Assembly: GCA_937952305.1 (NCBI GenBank)
Contig: CALFZO010000163.1
Coordinates: 1-21,238 of the forward strand
DNA length: 21,238 nucleotides
Source: an uncultured Anaerolineales bacterium
GTDB taxonomy: Bacteria; Chloroflexota; Anaerolineae; Anaerolineales; UBA6663
Direction: 5' to 3'
The notes under the pieces were generated by a model. It made no database searches. It was not told where the DNA came from and saw only the letters and a list, made by a program, of their open reading frames with translations. Both the position numbers and the translations under genes were made by a program. Every line of letters starts with the position of its first letter. The stretch's first letter is position 1. This document shows, piece by piece, positions 7,496 through 15,337 of the stretch.

Positions 7496-7837
7496 CCGCT
7501 CAAGAGGTGTGCCCTCGGGTTCTGGGTTCCGCGCCAACCACCTTTGGAACGAGGAGGCTGCCCTTCGGATGGGTGTTTCTGGTCGCGCTGAGGCAGTGAG
7601 TTGATATCTAAGCCAGCGCAATGTGCCGCACCGACCCGATCGATATGAGGACCTCTGTGTGACAAACCTTGATGTCGAGACGGCTGACCAAGCTTCACAA
7701 GCCTGCGATCGGGCGCTCCAGGTGTCTGGCCGCGGCAGCCTCCTGCCAGGCAAACCCGAACAGCGGTGGCCGACTGACCGCGATGCAGTTATCGGGCGTG
7801 CCTAAGGGCATCTGGCAACTCTTCACAGAGCCATCTC
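7496..7837 (+). other. Gene-poor gap of about 340 bases
   Basis: This is the longest interval without a convincing gene. Short open frames exist (7623-7805, and an overlapping one from 7669), but they have no recognisable domain or ribosome binding site. No terminator hairpin with a T-run and no convincing -35/-10 pair is visible. It may hold a promoter for the genes from 7838, or a decayed gene. Confidence 0.4.
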
Positions 7838-8392
7838 ATGAAGGCATTATTCGCCCCTATGCCACCTGCTTCATATGCCTGGCCCCACCTTTCCTCTCTG
7901 CGTCTGGGGCGCTATGCCGAATATTGGGCGATCATGGAGTTCACTCGCCGCGGCCTGGATGTGTATTCAGCCGAGGTGGATGATAAAGGTATTTATCTGA
8001 TCTTGCGGTTGGGGCAGCACAGCTATTACGACGTGCAGGTCAAGACTGCCCGCAACCTATCCTACATCTTTTTTCGTAAGGATCGCTTTCAGCCATGCAC
8101 GAACCTGCTGGCGGCAATTGTGCTCTTCTTTGAAGGCGGGCCGCCGGAGCTCTATGTGGTGCCCTCGCTGGCCTGGAAAAAGCCGAACGCGCTGTTTGTG
8201 GACCGGGATTACGTCGGCAAGAAGAGCGCGCCGGAGTACGGCCTGGCGCTTTCCCTGGGACGTTTGGATAAGTTCCGGCGAGACTTCGCCGTGGAGAGGC
8301 AGATACTGCGCCTTAATGGCGCAGCGCGCCGAAGCCGTGACGGATCGGTACCTGAGAAGCGGCTCGGATTTCCCACCAAGGAGCAACCGTGA
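7838..8392 (+). CDS. PD-(D/E)XK nuclease-like protein, key Asp apparently replaced
   Basis: A 184-residue protein. It shows the pattern of small restriction-endonuclease-like folds: LGRYAEYWAIMEFTRRGLDV helix, then VDDKGIY strand, then YYDVQVK strand with Q67-V-K69, then FFRKDRF and a late KSAPEYGLALSL segment. Families of this type normally read GID in the second element; here codon 53 is Tyr (TAT, one base from GAT), so the metal-binding Asp may be missing. D48 or D49 just before it might substitute. The ATG at 7838 has only a weak ribosome binding site, and an ATG at 7859 is an alternative. The stop overlaps the next GTG start (GTGA), coupling their translation. It is either a nuclease effector or an inactive DNA-binding relative; the fold assignment is by motif only. 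Confidence 0.7.
   Translation: MKALFAPMPPASYAWPHLSSLRLGRYAEYWAIMEFTRRGLDVYSAEVDDKGIYLILRLGQHSYYDVQVKTARNLSYIFFRKDRFQPCTNLLAAIVLFFEGGPPELYVVPSLAWKKPNALFVDRDYVGKKSAPEYGLALSLGRLDKFRRDFAVERQILRLNGAARRSRDGSVPEKRLGFPTKEQP
8378..8383 (+). promoter_or_regulatory. Ribosome binding site deciding a GTG start
   Basis: AAGGAG lies 5 bases before GTG 8389. This strong site identifies GTG as the start of the membrane-protein gene, overlapping the upstream stop. Confidence 0.75.
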
Positions 8393-9348
8393 CAGCCAAT
8401 TATTCCCTCGCCCTCGGCGCGGCGTCGGTCTTGCTTGCGCTCGACTTGACGGAGTCGGAGCGAGATGCTAAGCGGCGCCGTAAGAAAGAACGTGTCACGG
8501 CCGAGAAGCGCCGTCTGCTCAAAGAGGCTTTTCCCAAGGAAGTTGGCTCACTGAAGCCCGGGGATGGCTACGAGAAACTCCTGGCAGGGGATTGGCCCAG
8601 ACCGACGGCGCTAACGCTGGGCATCGACCTGATGTTCAGCAACCCCTTTGCGCCTTATGAACTAAGAGTCTCCGACGCCGACATGGACAAAGCCCTGGTT
8701 ACTGTCGTGCGGCATATCGGCCTGAGCGAGGCCGATGTCAAGCGTCTGCGAGCCACCCAGATGGCTGCTTTCCGTGCCCACTCGACTGTGAACTATGGCC
8801 AGGCCTTCCTGATCGGGGCTGGTGGGTTAATTGTGATGGCGTTGGGCGGCTGGTTACTGGCGCCGGCAATTGGCGGGGCCATCGGTGCTGCCGCCGGCCT
8901 GTCTGGGGCGGCGGCCACGGCTCACGGTCTGGCGATCTTGGGCGGCGGCAGCCTTGCCATCGGCGGGGCCGGCATGGCCGGGGGGATGTGGGTGGTGACA
9001 GGCGCAGGAGCTGCCATCGGCTTGGCCGCCACTAGCGGGTCAACCTTGCTTTTGCAACTGGGCGCTGACGCTGCCCGGCAGGAGTTGATCAAACTCCAGG
9101 TTAATTACAAAGAAGTGCTGATCGGCACCCAGATAGAACTTGCCAAAAGCCAGTCCGTAATTCAATCTCTGACCCGGCAACAGCGAGAACTGGAAGCCCA
9201 GCTGAAGCTGGAGCGGGACCTGAACGACGCCAACGCGGCACGGGTCAAGCAGATCGAAGCCACTTTGAAGGCCGTCGAGAAGAGTCTGAAGTGGATGCGC
9301 GCGCAGAAGCCCGACGGTGGATCGACCTCTGCGCCAGCAGTGAAATGA
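8389..9348 (+). CDS. Glycine-rich membrane protein with C-terminal coiled coil
   Basis: A 319-residue protein of no family I can name. It starts at GTG 8389 (RBS AAGGAG), overlapping the upstream stop. Layout: short hydrophobic N-terminus (about 5-19); charged stretch rich in K/R/E (about 22-50); a soluble domain to about 130; a Gly/Ala-rich hydrophobic region (about 134-217) with room for two or three membrane helices and glycine-zipper spacing (GGAIGAAAG, GGGSLAIGGAGMAGG); then a long coiled coil (about 235-300, QRELEAQLKLERDL). Glycine-zipper hydrophobic regions occur in pore-forming and membrane-disrupting proteins, so an abortive-infection effector or a membrane anchor for the operon is plausible. 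The next gene begins inside its stop codon (ATGA), implying equimolar synthesis and probably a complex. Confidence 0.75.
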   Translation: MTANYSLALGAASVLLALDLTESERDAKRRRKKERVTAEKRRLLKEAFPKEVGSLKPGDGYEKLLAGDWPRPTALTLGIDLMFSNPFAPYELRVSDADMDKALVTVVRHIGLSEADVKRLRATQMAAFRAHSTVNYGQAFLIGAGGLIVMALGGWLLAPAIGGAIGAAAGLSGAAATAHGLAILGGGSLAIGGAGMAGGMWVVTGAGAAIGLAATSGSTLLLQLGADAARQELIKLQVNYKEVLIGTQIELAKSQSVIQSLTRQQRELEAQLKLERDLNDANAARVKQIEATLKAVEKSLKWMRAQKPDGGSTSAPAVK

Positions 9349-10697
9349 CCATGGACACGCAGGGGTTGGCGATTACGCTCACCAGCCTGGCGGCTGCCCA
9401 GCGAGACCTCCAACAGCAAGCAGATGCCGATCTCGCGGATATTCAACAGACATCCCAGGCTCTGGACGATATCGAGGCGCGCCTCGCCGCGCTCGGCCTG
9501 GCAGTGCCTAGCGTTCAGCCCGAACCCGCTGCCCGGCCAACCCTTCCAGCCATACTCCGCGCCGATGACTGGGGCGCGGTCCGCCGTGCGGCGGAAGCTA
9601 ATCTTCGTGAGCGCGGCCTGGAGCCGGCCCAAGTGTCCCTGGAGGCCCTGCTCGATCCGGCTGAAGCTCGCCGGCTGGAACGACGTTTTTCCGGGGGCTT
9701 TCAAATCTCGGCTAGTCTGGATCGGTATGATCTGGCCGCAGCCGCCGTGGCTGCTTTGGTGGCGGGTGCCGTGGACTTCTTCATTGTCCGTATCCCCGCC
9801 GACATTGACTACCTGGGCAAGTTCGCCCAGGCCGGCAGTCCGCTCACCAAGTGGCTGCAGTCGCTCACTGTGCCGGCGGACAACTGGCTGGCCCGCTACT
9901 TCAAGACCGCCTATGACTCAGTGCAGGCGGGCATAGGCGTCGTTGAGGGCTTTGGGCCGCGCACCCATCGGTTCCAAACCTTTGGGCATGACCCGTTGGT
10001 TGGCCTCATCATCGGCACAATCGATATCATGCGAGGCGGGATGACCGCGATTTCCAGCGGCGGGCAGATCATCTCCTTGGCCGGCACCGGAACCGCGCAC
10101 TTCAATCCCTTCACCGCCTTCGTGTGGCAGATCATGCACTTGTTGTCGGACGGCTTCACCAAGATGGGCTTGCCCGTGCCCGGCTGGTCACTGATGCAGT
10201 TGTTCCAGGTGGGCAGCTTTGGTGAGAAGGAACGCACCATTGCCGAACTGGCGCGCTTCATGTATCTGAAAGGCTATGACTTCCGTCATTTTTTGACCAT
10301 GAGCACGTCGGTGGCGGCCGTGGAGGTGGTGCTGCGCGGTTACTTTGCGGTGCGCCAGAAACTTGACCCAGACTACGCCGCCGAGGTCGAGCAGGCCGGA
10401 CAGGCCGCTGGCGCACACGGCATGGGCGATCATCCGCGATTTCAGGCAATAGCCCTGGGGGCCCATATGGCCGCCGCCGCAATCAACGCCGGCAAGGTCG
10501 CCGTGTATCAGGGCAATCCCTTGGCGATCAACTACGCCCAGTGGCTGCGTTTCTTCCACGCCGCCTTCGCATTTGCCAAGACCAAGCTCCGCTCGCCCAG
10601 CAGCGTTTTGATGGGTCGGGCGGCCGCGAACTGGCGGGCGCTTGAGGCCGGCTGGCCAGTGGTGGACGTGGCTGCGCCTGACTTCCCTGCGTTGTAG
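9345..10697 (+). CDS. Membrane-associated protein of unknown family, 450 aa
   Basis: The start is taken as ATG 9345, which overlaps the upstream TGA (ATGA); ATG 9351 is two codons on, and the open frame continues upstream to 9291 only inside the previous gene. The protein has an N-terminal coiled coil (about 10-50), an Ala-rich hydrophobic segment with VAGAVDFFIV (about 128-150) likely to cross or enter the membrane, then a long region with a striking HRFQTFGHDPLVG motif (about 208-220) and further hydrophobic helices (IIGTIDIMRG, FTAFVWQIMHLL). The paired His/Asp residues look conserved and could bind metal, but I know no named family. Translational coupling to the glycine-rich membrane protein suggests a two-component membrane assembly. 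Confidence 0.75.
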   Translation: MTMDTQGLAITLTSLAAAQRDLQQQADADLADIQQTSQALDDIEARLAALGLAVPSVQPEPAARPTLPAILRADDWGAVRRAAEANLRERGLEPAQVSLEALLDPAEARRLERRFSGGFQISASLDRYDLAAAAVAALVAGAVDFFIVRIPADIDYLGKFAQAGSPLTKWLQSLTVPADNWLARYFKTAYDSVQAGIGVVEGFGPRTHRFQTFGHDPLVGLIIGTIDIMRGGMTAISSGGQIISLAGTGTAHFNPFTAFVWQIMHLLSDGFTKMGLPVPGWSLMQLFQVGSFGEKERTIAELARFMYLKGYDFRHFLTMSTSVAAVEVVLRGYFAVRQKLDPDYAAEVEQAGQAAGAHGMGDHPRFQAIALGAHMAAAAINAGKVAVYQGNPLAINYAQWLRFFHAAFAFAKTKLRSPSSVLMGRAAANWRALEAGWPVVDVAAPDFPAL

Positions 10698-10727
10698 ATA
10701 TGGGTACCCGCAGCGCGTTGTTCTTTT

Positions 10728-10733
10728 GAGAGG
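10728..10733 (+). promoter_or_regulatory. Ribosome binding site for the HNH gene
   Basis: GAGAGG lies 5 bases before ATG 10739, supporting that start. Confidence 0.6.
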
Positions 10734-10738
10734 CCCAG

Positions 10739-11776
10739 ATGACCAATCGCGACCAGGTATTGGCCCTATTCACCAGCGGTCACGTTGTCGAGGTCACTAA
10801 TTCGGAGATTGAGGAGTTGACGGGCATATCGCCGCATCAGCAGGTCTTTCAGATTACACAGGCCTTGGTGGCAGAGGGGTTATTGAGGGGGAGACGGCAC
10901 GGTACAGAGTGGTACTTCTCGTTGGCTAGCCAAGCAGGCAGCTCAAGCGGGCCGGTTCCCCGGCAGACTGCTCCGGCGTCCAGCCCCTATTACCCTTTTT
11001 GTATCTACACCATTCGACACACTCAAGAATTGACCGCCGTCTATCAAGGAGGCGGGGCGGGGACATTCACGGAAAAGAAAAAGTGGAAATCGGGCCTGGA
11101 ATTGCTCCTTGCGGCGCGGCAAGCTGGCCAGAAGTTGCTGGTCGTATTTGCGCCTGCTGAAGCAGTTACGGGGTTGATCTACTATGCGATCCTGAAGGAT
11201 ATCCAGTTTCGGGAGGACGGCGTTGCCGCTTTTACGGACTACAACTTCACCGAGTTGACCCCGATCTTGCCTTCGCCACTGATCAACTCTCTGGTCCTGA
11301 TGGAATCTGGCCGGCCATTGAGCGAGAACTTCATCCGCCCGTATGCAATCTGCCATACCCCTGAGTTTCTGGTCGTTGACCAGATGATCCAGGCTGACCT
11401 CGAAGGCCTGACCGGTGAGGAAGCACCTCCGGCGCCAGTGACCGGTGCCGTGAGTAGGACAACGCAACGGCTGTCAAACTACTACGAGCGCAAGCCGGCT
11501 TTGCGCGCGGCTGCTGTCCGTATACATGGCACCCAATGTATGGTTTGCGGCTTCGACTACCAGGCGGCTTATGGTGAGCATGGCGCTGGCTACATCGAAG
11601 TCCATCATCTTGTCCCGATCAGCCAGCTCAAAGAGGATACCTTGATCGACCCCGCGAAGGACATGGCGGTGCTCTGCGCTAACTGCCATCGAATGATCCA
11701 TCGGCGATCGACTGCGGTCTTGACGCTGGACGACTTGCGGCGCATGTTGAAAAAGCCAATCCCGCAAGCACGCTGA
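10739..11776 (+). CDS. HNH endonuclease with winged-helix-like and EVE-like N-terminal domains
   Basis: A 345-residue protein predicted to cut DNA. The C-terminal HNH (McrA-like) domain shows C267-x2-C270, the EVHH motif with H289 and H290, and C313-x2-C316-H317 plus H321, giving both zinc and catalytic residues intact. Residues about 1-62 resemble a winged helix (VTNSEIEELTG ... VAEGLLRGRR). Residues about 95-200 (GLIYYAILKDIQF, then FTDYNFTELTPI) resemble an EVE/ASCH-like fold of the kind used to read modified bases; this is a tentative match. The combination suggests a modification-dependent restriction enzyme, or a nuclease whose cutting is controlled by the base mark. It sits 35 bases before drmA. 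HNH nucleases are not part of canonical DISARM, so this is an extra effector. Confidence 0.88.
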   Translation: MTNRDQVLALFTSGHVVEVTNSEIEELTGISPHQQVFQITQALVAEGLLRGRRHGTEWYFSLASQAGSSSGPVPRQTAPASSPYYPFCIYTIRHTQELTAVYQGGGAGTFTEKKKWKSGLELLLAARQAGQKLLVVFAPAEAVTGLIYYAILKDIQFREDGVAAFTDYNFTELTPILPSPLINSLVLMESGRPLSENFIRPYAICHTPEFLVVDQMIQADLEGLTGEEAPPAPVTGAVSRTTQRLSNYYERKPALRAAAVRIHGTQCMVCGFDYQAAYGEHGAGYIEVHHLVPISQLKEDTLIDPAKDMAVLCANCHRMIHRRSTAVLTLDDLRRMLKKPIPQAR

Positions 11777-11797
11777 GTTTGGCCTGGGTCCCGCAAT

Positions 11798-11803
11798 AAG
11801 AGG
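11798..11803 (+). promoter_or_regulatory. Ribosome binding site for drmA
   Basis: AAGAGG lies 8 bases before ATG 11812 and supports that start codon. Confidence 0.55.
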
Positions 11804-11811
11804 TACGGCAA

Positions 11812-14800
11812 ATGACCGAAACTTCTCCACTTGGTGCCGCCGCCGCATCGCCGCTCGGGATCCGCGCCGAACTGGAAGAGCTGGTGCTGAAGGACCTGCA
11901 CGGCCCGGCCGGCGGCGCGGACGAGATCGTTGAAGAAGCCAGCGTCCGCGGCCGCTATGTACTGGGCCTGCTCGCGCCGCGCGGCCAAAGCGCGGTCCCG
12001 GACGCGGACGACGACGACGATGACCTGGCCGAGGGCGGCCGGGACACGGAGGACGGCATCGCGGCGTCCGCGTCGCCCAAAGCCGCCACGCTGCTGCCGT
12101 CCTCGCTGGGCCTCACCTTCGACCTGGCCGGCGAAGCCACGGCCATCGTCCTGCGCGCCCGCTACGGCCGCTACGAGCGCACCAGCAGCGCCGAGGGCAA
12201 GCGTGTCTGGCAGCGCGTCCCGGTGGAAGGCGTCTCAGCGCCCATCCCGCTCAAGGCCGGCCGGATTAATCCCTGGCCGGTCAGCGCCGAGTATCCAGAA
12301 GTCCAGGTGCAGGGGCTTATCCGCCGGCGCGCCGGGCAGTGGAGTGTCACGGTCTATCTGATCAACGGCCAGAAAGAGCCGCCGCGCAGCAAAGACACCG
12401 CTTGGGTCTTTCAACCTGAACTGAGTGTGACGGCCGCCGCCGGGGAGATGGCCGACGATGCTCCTGTCTTCATCCGCCGCGCGCCGGGCCGGCAGACACC
12501 GGACCTGGAAGAGCAGTCTATGAACCTGCTCTACCGCCGCACGGTCGAGTTTGCGGTTGGCCACGGCGTGGCCGTGCACGCCGACCTGGCGCCGAGCCGC
12601 TGGGACCGCGCCGTGCGCCTCACGACGCGGGTGGCGCCGGCCTATGAAGTTCCGCGCGTCACGCCGCCTACGGCCGCCGAGATCCCGGCTCTGGCTGGCG
12701 CGGTGCTGGATATGCAGGTCCTGGCCGAGACCCCGGACGCCGGCTTCGCGGCTGCGCTCGGCCCTATCGCCGACGCCTACCGAGCCTGGATCGACGAGCA
12801 GGCCGCGCGTTTGGCGGCCGAAGGCGATCTGGCACCGCACCAGACCGTAGCCCGCCTCAACCTGGATGACTGCCGCGCCGCCCTGGCGCGCATCCGGGCC
12901 GGCCTGGACCTGCTCGGCCGAGACCCACAGGCGGCCGACGCCTTCCGCTTCGCCAACCGCGCTATGGCCCAGCAGCGCGTGCGCACCCTGTACGCGCGCG
13001 CCGTGCGCCTTGGTCAACAGCCGGACCTGGCGGCGCTGGATGCCCCCGCCAACCGCACCTGGTATCCATTTCAGCTCGCCTTCATCCTGCTCAACCTGCC
13101 GGCGCTCACCGACCCCACGCACCCGGACCGCAGTCACGAGACCCAGGCGCTGGCGGATGTGCTCTGGTTCCCGACCGGCGGCGGCAAGACGGAAGCTTAT
13201 TTGGGCCTGACGGCCTTCACCCTCGGCCTGCGCCGGCTGCAGGGTATGGTGGGCGGCTACTCCGGTCACGCCGGCGTGGCCGTGCTAATGCGGTACACCC
13301 TGCGCCTGCTCACGCTCCAGCAGTTCCAGCGCGCCGCGGCCCTGATCTGCGCCTGCGAGCTGATCCGGCGCGCGGACGCTGCCAAATGGGGCGCCGAACC
13401 CTTCCGGCTGGGTCTGTGGGTGGGCCAGCGCACCACGCCCAACTGGACAAACAACGCAGCCGAAGCAATTCAGGTGGACCGTGGCGGCGCACCGCGCGCG
13501 ACCGCTGTAGGCGGCTCCGGCACCCCGCACCAGCTCACCAACTGCCCGTGGTGCGGGGCCGAGATCAAGCCCGGCCGCGACATCCGCGTGGACAAGTACC
13601 CGGCCGGCGCAGCCCGCACCTTCATCTTCTGCGGCGACTCCACCGGCCAGTGCGCGTTCACGGCCCGCCAGTCACCGGACGAGGGCCTGCCAGCGCTGGT
13701 GGTGGATGAGGAGATCTACCGGCGCCTGCCGGCGCTGCTCATTGCCACCGTGGACAAGTTCGCGCAGCTGCCGTGGAAGGGCGAGACGCAGATGCTCTTC
13801 GGCCGGGTCACCGGCTACTGCCCGCGCCACGGCTTCCGCTCACCTGAGATTGAAGACGCGGACAGCCATCCAGCCTCGCCCAAGGGCCGGCCGGCCTGCC
13901 GCAGCCAGGCCTCGCCGCCCTTGCGGCCGCCGGACCTGATCATCCAGGACGAGCTGCACCTGATCAGCGGCCCGCTCGGCACGTTGGTGGGCCTGTATGA
14001 AACCGCCGTGGACCGGCTGGGCGCGTGGGAACTTAACGGCCACACCGTGCGGCCCAAGGTGATCGCATCCAGCGCCACCATCCGCCGCGCCCGTGAGCAG
14101 GTAGCCAGTCTGTACGTGCGCGAGATGCGCATCTTCCCGCCGGCCGGCCTGGACGCCGGCGACAACTTCTTCGCGCGCGGCCGCGCGCCGAGCGCGGCGA
14201 CTTCGGGCCGGCGGTATCTCGGCCTGTGTGCGCCCGGCATCCGGTTCCGCACCGTGCTCATCCGCGTGTACGTGGCCCTGCTCTCGGCCGCGCAGACGTT
14301 ATATGAGAAGTATGGCGCGCGCGCCGACCCGTGGATGACCCTGGCCGGTTACTTCAGTTCCATCCGCGAGCTGGGCGGTATGCGGCGCGTGGTGGATGAC
14401 GCCGTCCGCGCCCGCCTGCTGCGCATGGACGAGCGCGGTCTGGCCAAGCGTTCGCTCTCCACCTACAGTGTCGAGGAGTTGACCTCGCGCAAGGGCGCCA
14501 CGGACATCCCCCAGATCCTGGACCGGCTGGAGACCGAGTTCGACCCGGCCGCGGCCGATGCGCGGCGCCAGCGCCGGCAGGCCGGCCAGGCCGTGGATTT
14601 CAACCGCTATCCGCTCGATGTGCTCCTGGCCACCAACATGATTTCGGTCGGCGTGGATGTGCCGCGTTTGGGCCTGATGGTGGTGGCCAGCCAGCCCAAG
14701 AATACGTCCGAGTACATCCAGGCCAGCAGCCGCATCGGCCGGCGCTGGCCGGGCCTGGTGGTCACGGTCTATAACTGGGCGCGCCCGCGCGACCTCAGCC

Positions 14801-15336
14801 ACTACGAGCGCTTCGAGCACTACCACGCCACGTTTTACCAGCACGTCGAGGCCCTGTCGGTGACGCCCTTCGCCAGCCGCGCGCTGGACCGCGGCCTCTC
14901 AGCCCTGCTGGTGGCCTATGTGCGCCTGCTTGGCCAGGAGTTCAACGCCAACGACCGCGCCGAGACGATCACGCGCGATCATCCGCTGGTCCAGACGGCG
15001 CTGGCCGAGATCAGCCGGCGGGCCAGCCTGGTGACGGGCTCAGCCGAGGTGGAAGCCGCGGTGCGGGCGGCCCTGCGCGACCGGCTGGACGTCTGGCTTG
15101 CCCGGGCGGCGCGCCTGAGCAGCGGCGCGCGTTTGGGTTATCAGACCAGGAGCGATGGTCAGACGCTCGGCCTGCTCGTCTCCGCCCAGCAGGCCGCGGC
15201 CGATGAACTGGCTTGCCTGACCTCGCTGCGCGATGTGGAACCGTCCATAAATCTCCTGCTCAACGACTACGGCATGGACCGCGAACCCGGCGCGCCGGCG
15301 CAAGAGGCCGCGGCGCCGGCCGGGGAGGGTCAATAA
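11812..15336 (+). CDS. drmA: DISARM helicase DrmA
   Basis: DrmA is the core DISARM helicase; in characterised systems it works with DrmB to recognise and block incoming phage DNA. The 1174-residue protein carries SF2 motifs: Walker A PTGGGKTE at about 453-460, DELH Walker B near 713, SSAT motif III near 752, and the second RecA domain with NMISVGVDVPRLG (from about 942) and QASSRIGRR (about 969). A zinc-ribbon-like element CPWC (about 578-581) pairs with a later C-x6-C (near 607-614). The N-terminal 440 residues are the family's long accessory region; it includes an acidic run of six Asp in a row near residue 65-70. It is followed by drmB after one base. Motif set and neighbours make the call secure. 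Confidence 0.93.
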   Translation: MTETSPLGAAAASPLGIRAELEELVLKDLHGPAGGADEIVEEASVRGRYVLGLLAPRGQSAVPDADDDDDDLAEGGRDTEDGIAASASPKAATLLPSSLGLTFDLAGEATAIVLRARYGRYERTSSAEGKRVWQRVPVEGVSAPIPLKAGRINPWPVSAEYPEVQVQGLIRRRAGQWSVTVYLINGQKEPPRSKDTAWVFQPELSVTAAAGEMADDAPVFIRRAPGRQTPDLEEQSMNLLYRRTVEFAVGHGVAVHADLAPSRWDRAVRLTTRVAPAYEVPRVTPPTAAEIPALAGAVLDMQVLAETPDAGFAAALGPIADAYRAWIDEQAARLAAEGDLAPHQTVARLNLDDCRAALARIRAGLDLLGRDPQAADAFRFANRAMAQQRVRTLYARAVRLGQQPDLAALDAPANRTWYPFQLAFILLNLPALTDPTHPDRSHETQALADVLWFPTGGGKTEAYLGLTAFTLGLRRLQGMVGGYSGHAGVAVLMRYTLRLLTLQQFQRAAALICACELIRRADAAKWGAEPFRLGLWVGQRTTPNWTNNAAEAIQVDRGGAPRATAVGGSGTPHQLTNCPWCGAEIKPGRDIRVDKYPAGAARTFIFCGDSTGQCAFTARQSPDEGLPALVVDEEIYRRLPALLIATVDKFAQLPWKGETQMLFGRVTGYCPRHGFRSPEIEDADSHPASPKGRPACRSQASPPLRPPDLIIQDELHLISGPLGTLVGLYETAVDRLGAWELNGHTVRPKVIASSATIRRAREQVASLYVREMRIFPPAGLDAGDNFFARGRAPSAATSGRRYLGLCAPGIRFRTVLIRVYVALLSAAQTLYEKYGARADPWMTLAGYFSSIRELGGMRRVVDDAVRARLLRMDERGLAKRSLSTYSVEELTSRKGATDIPQILDRLETEFDPAAADARRQRRQAGQAVDFNRYPLDVLLATNMISVGVDVPRLGLMVVASQPKNTSEYIQASSRIGRRWPGLVVTVYNWARPRDLSHYERFEHYHATFYQHVEALSVTPFASRALDRGLSALLVAYVRLLGQEFNANDRAETITRDHPLVQTALAEISRRASLVTGSAEVEAAVRAALRDRLDVWLARAARLSSGARLGYQTRSDGQTLGLLVSAQQAAADELACLTSLRDVEPSINLLLNDYGMDREPGAPAQEAAAPAGEGQ
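15322..15329 (+). promoter_or_regulatory. Strong ribosome binding site for drmB
   Basis: GGGGAGGG sits 8 bases before ATG 15338, inside the last codons of drmA. It lets drmB start independently of ribosomes finishing drmA. Confidence 0.65.
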
Positions 15337-15337
15337 C

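Noticed and set aside
7623..7805. 60-residue frame in the gap after the kinase gene
   Set aside because: No ribosome binding site, no domain, and overlapping frames are equally open; it cannot be supported as a gene.
9291..9344. Upstream start for the 450-aa membrane protein
   Set aside because: It lies wholly within the preceding gene; ATG 9345 in an ATGA overlap matches the operon's style.
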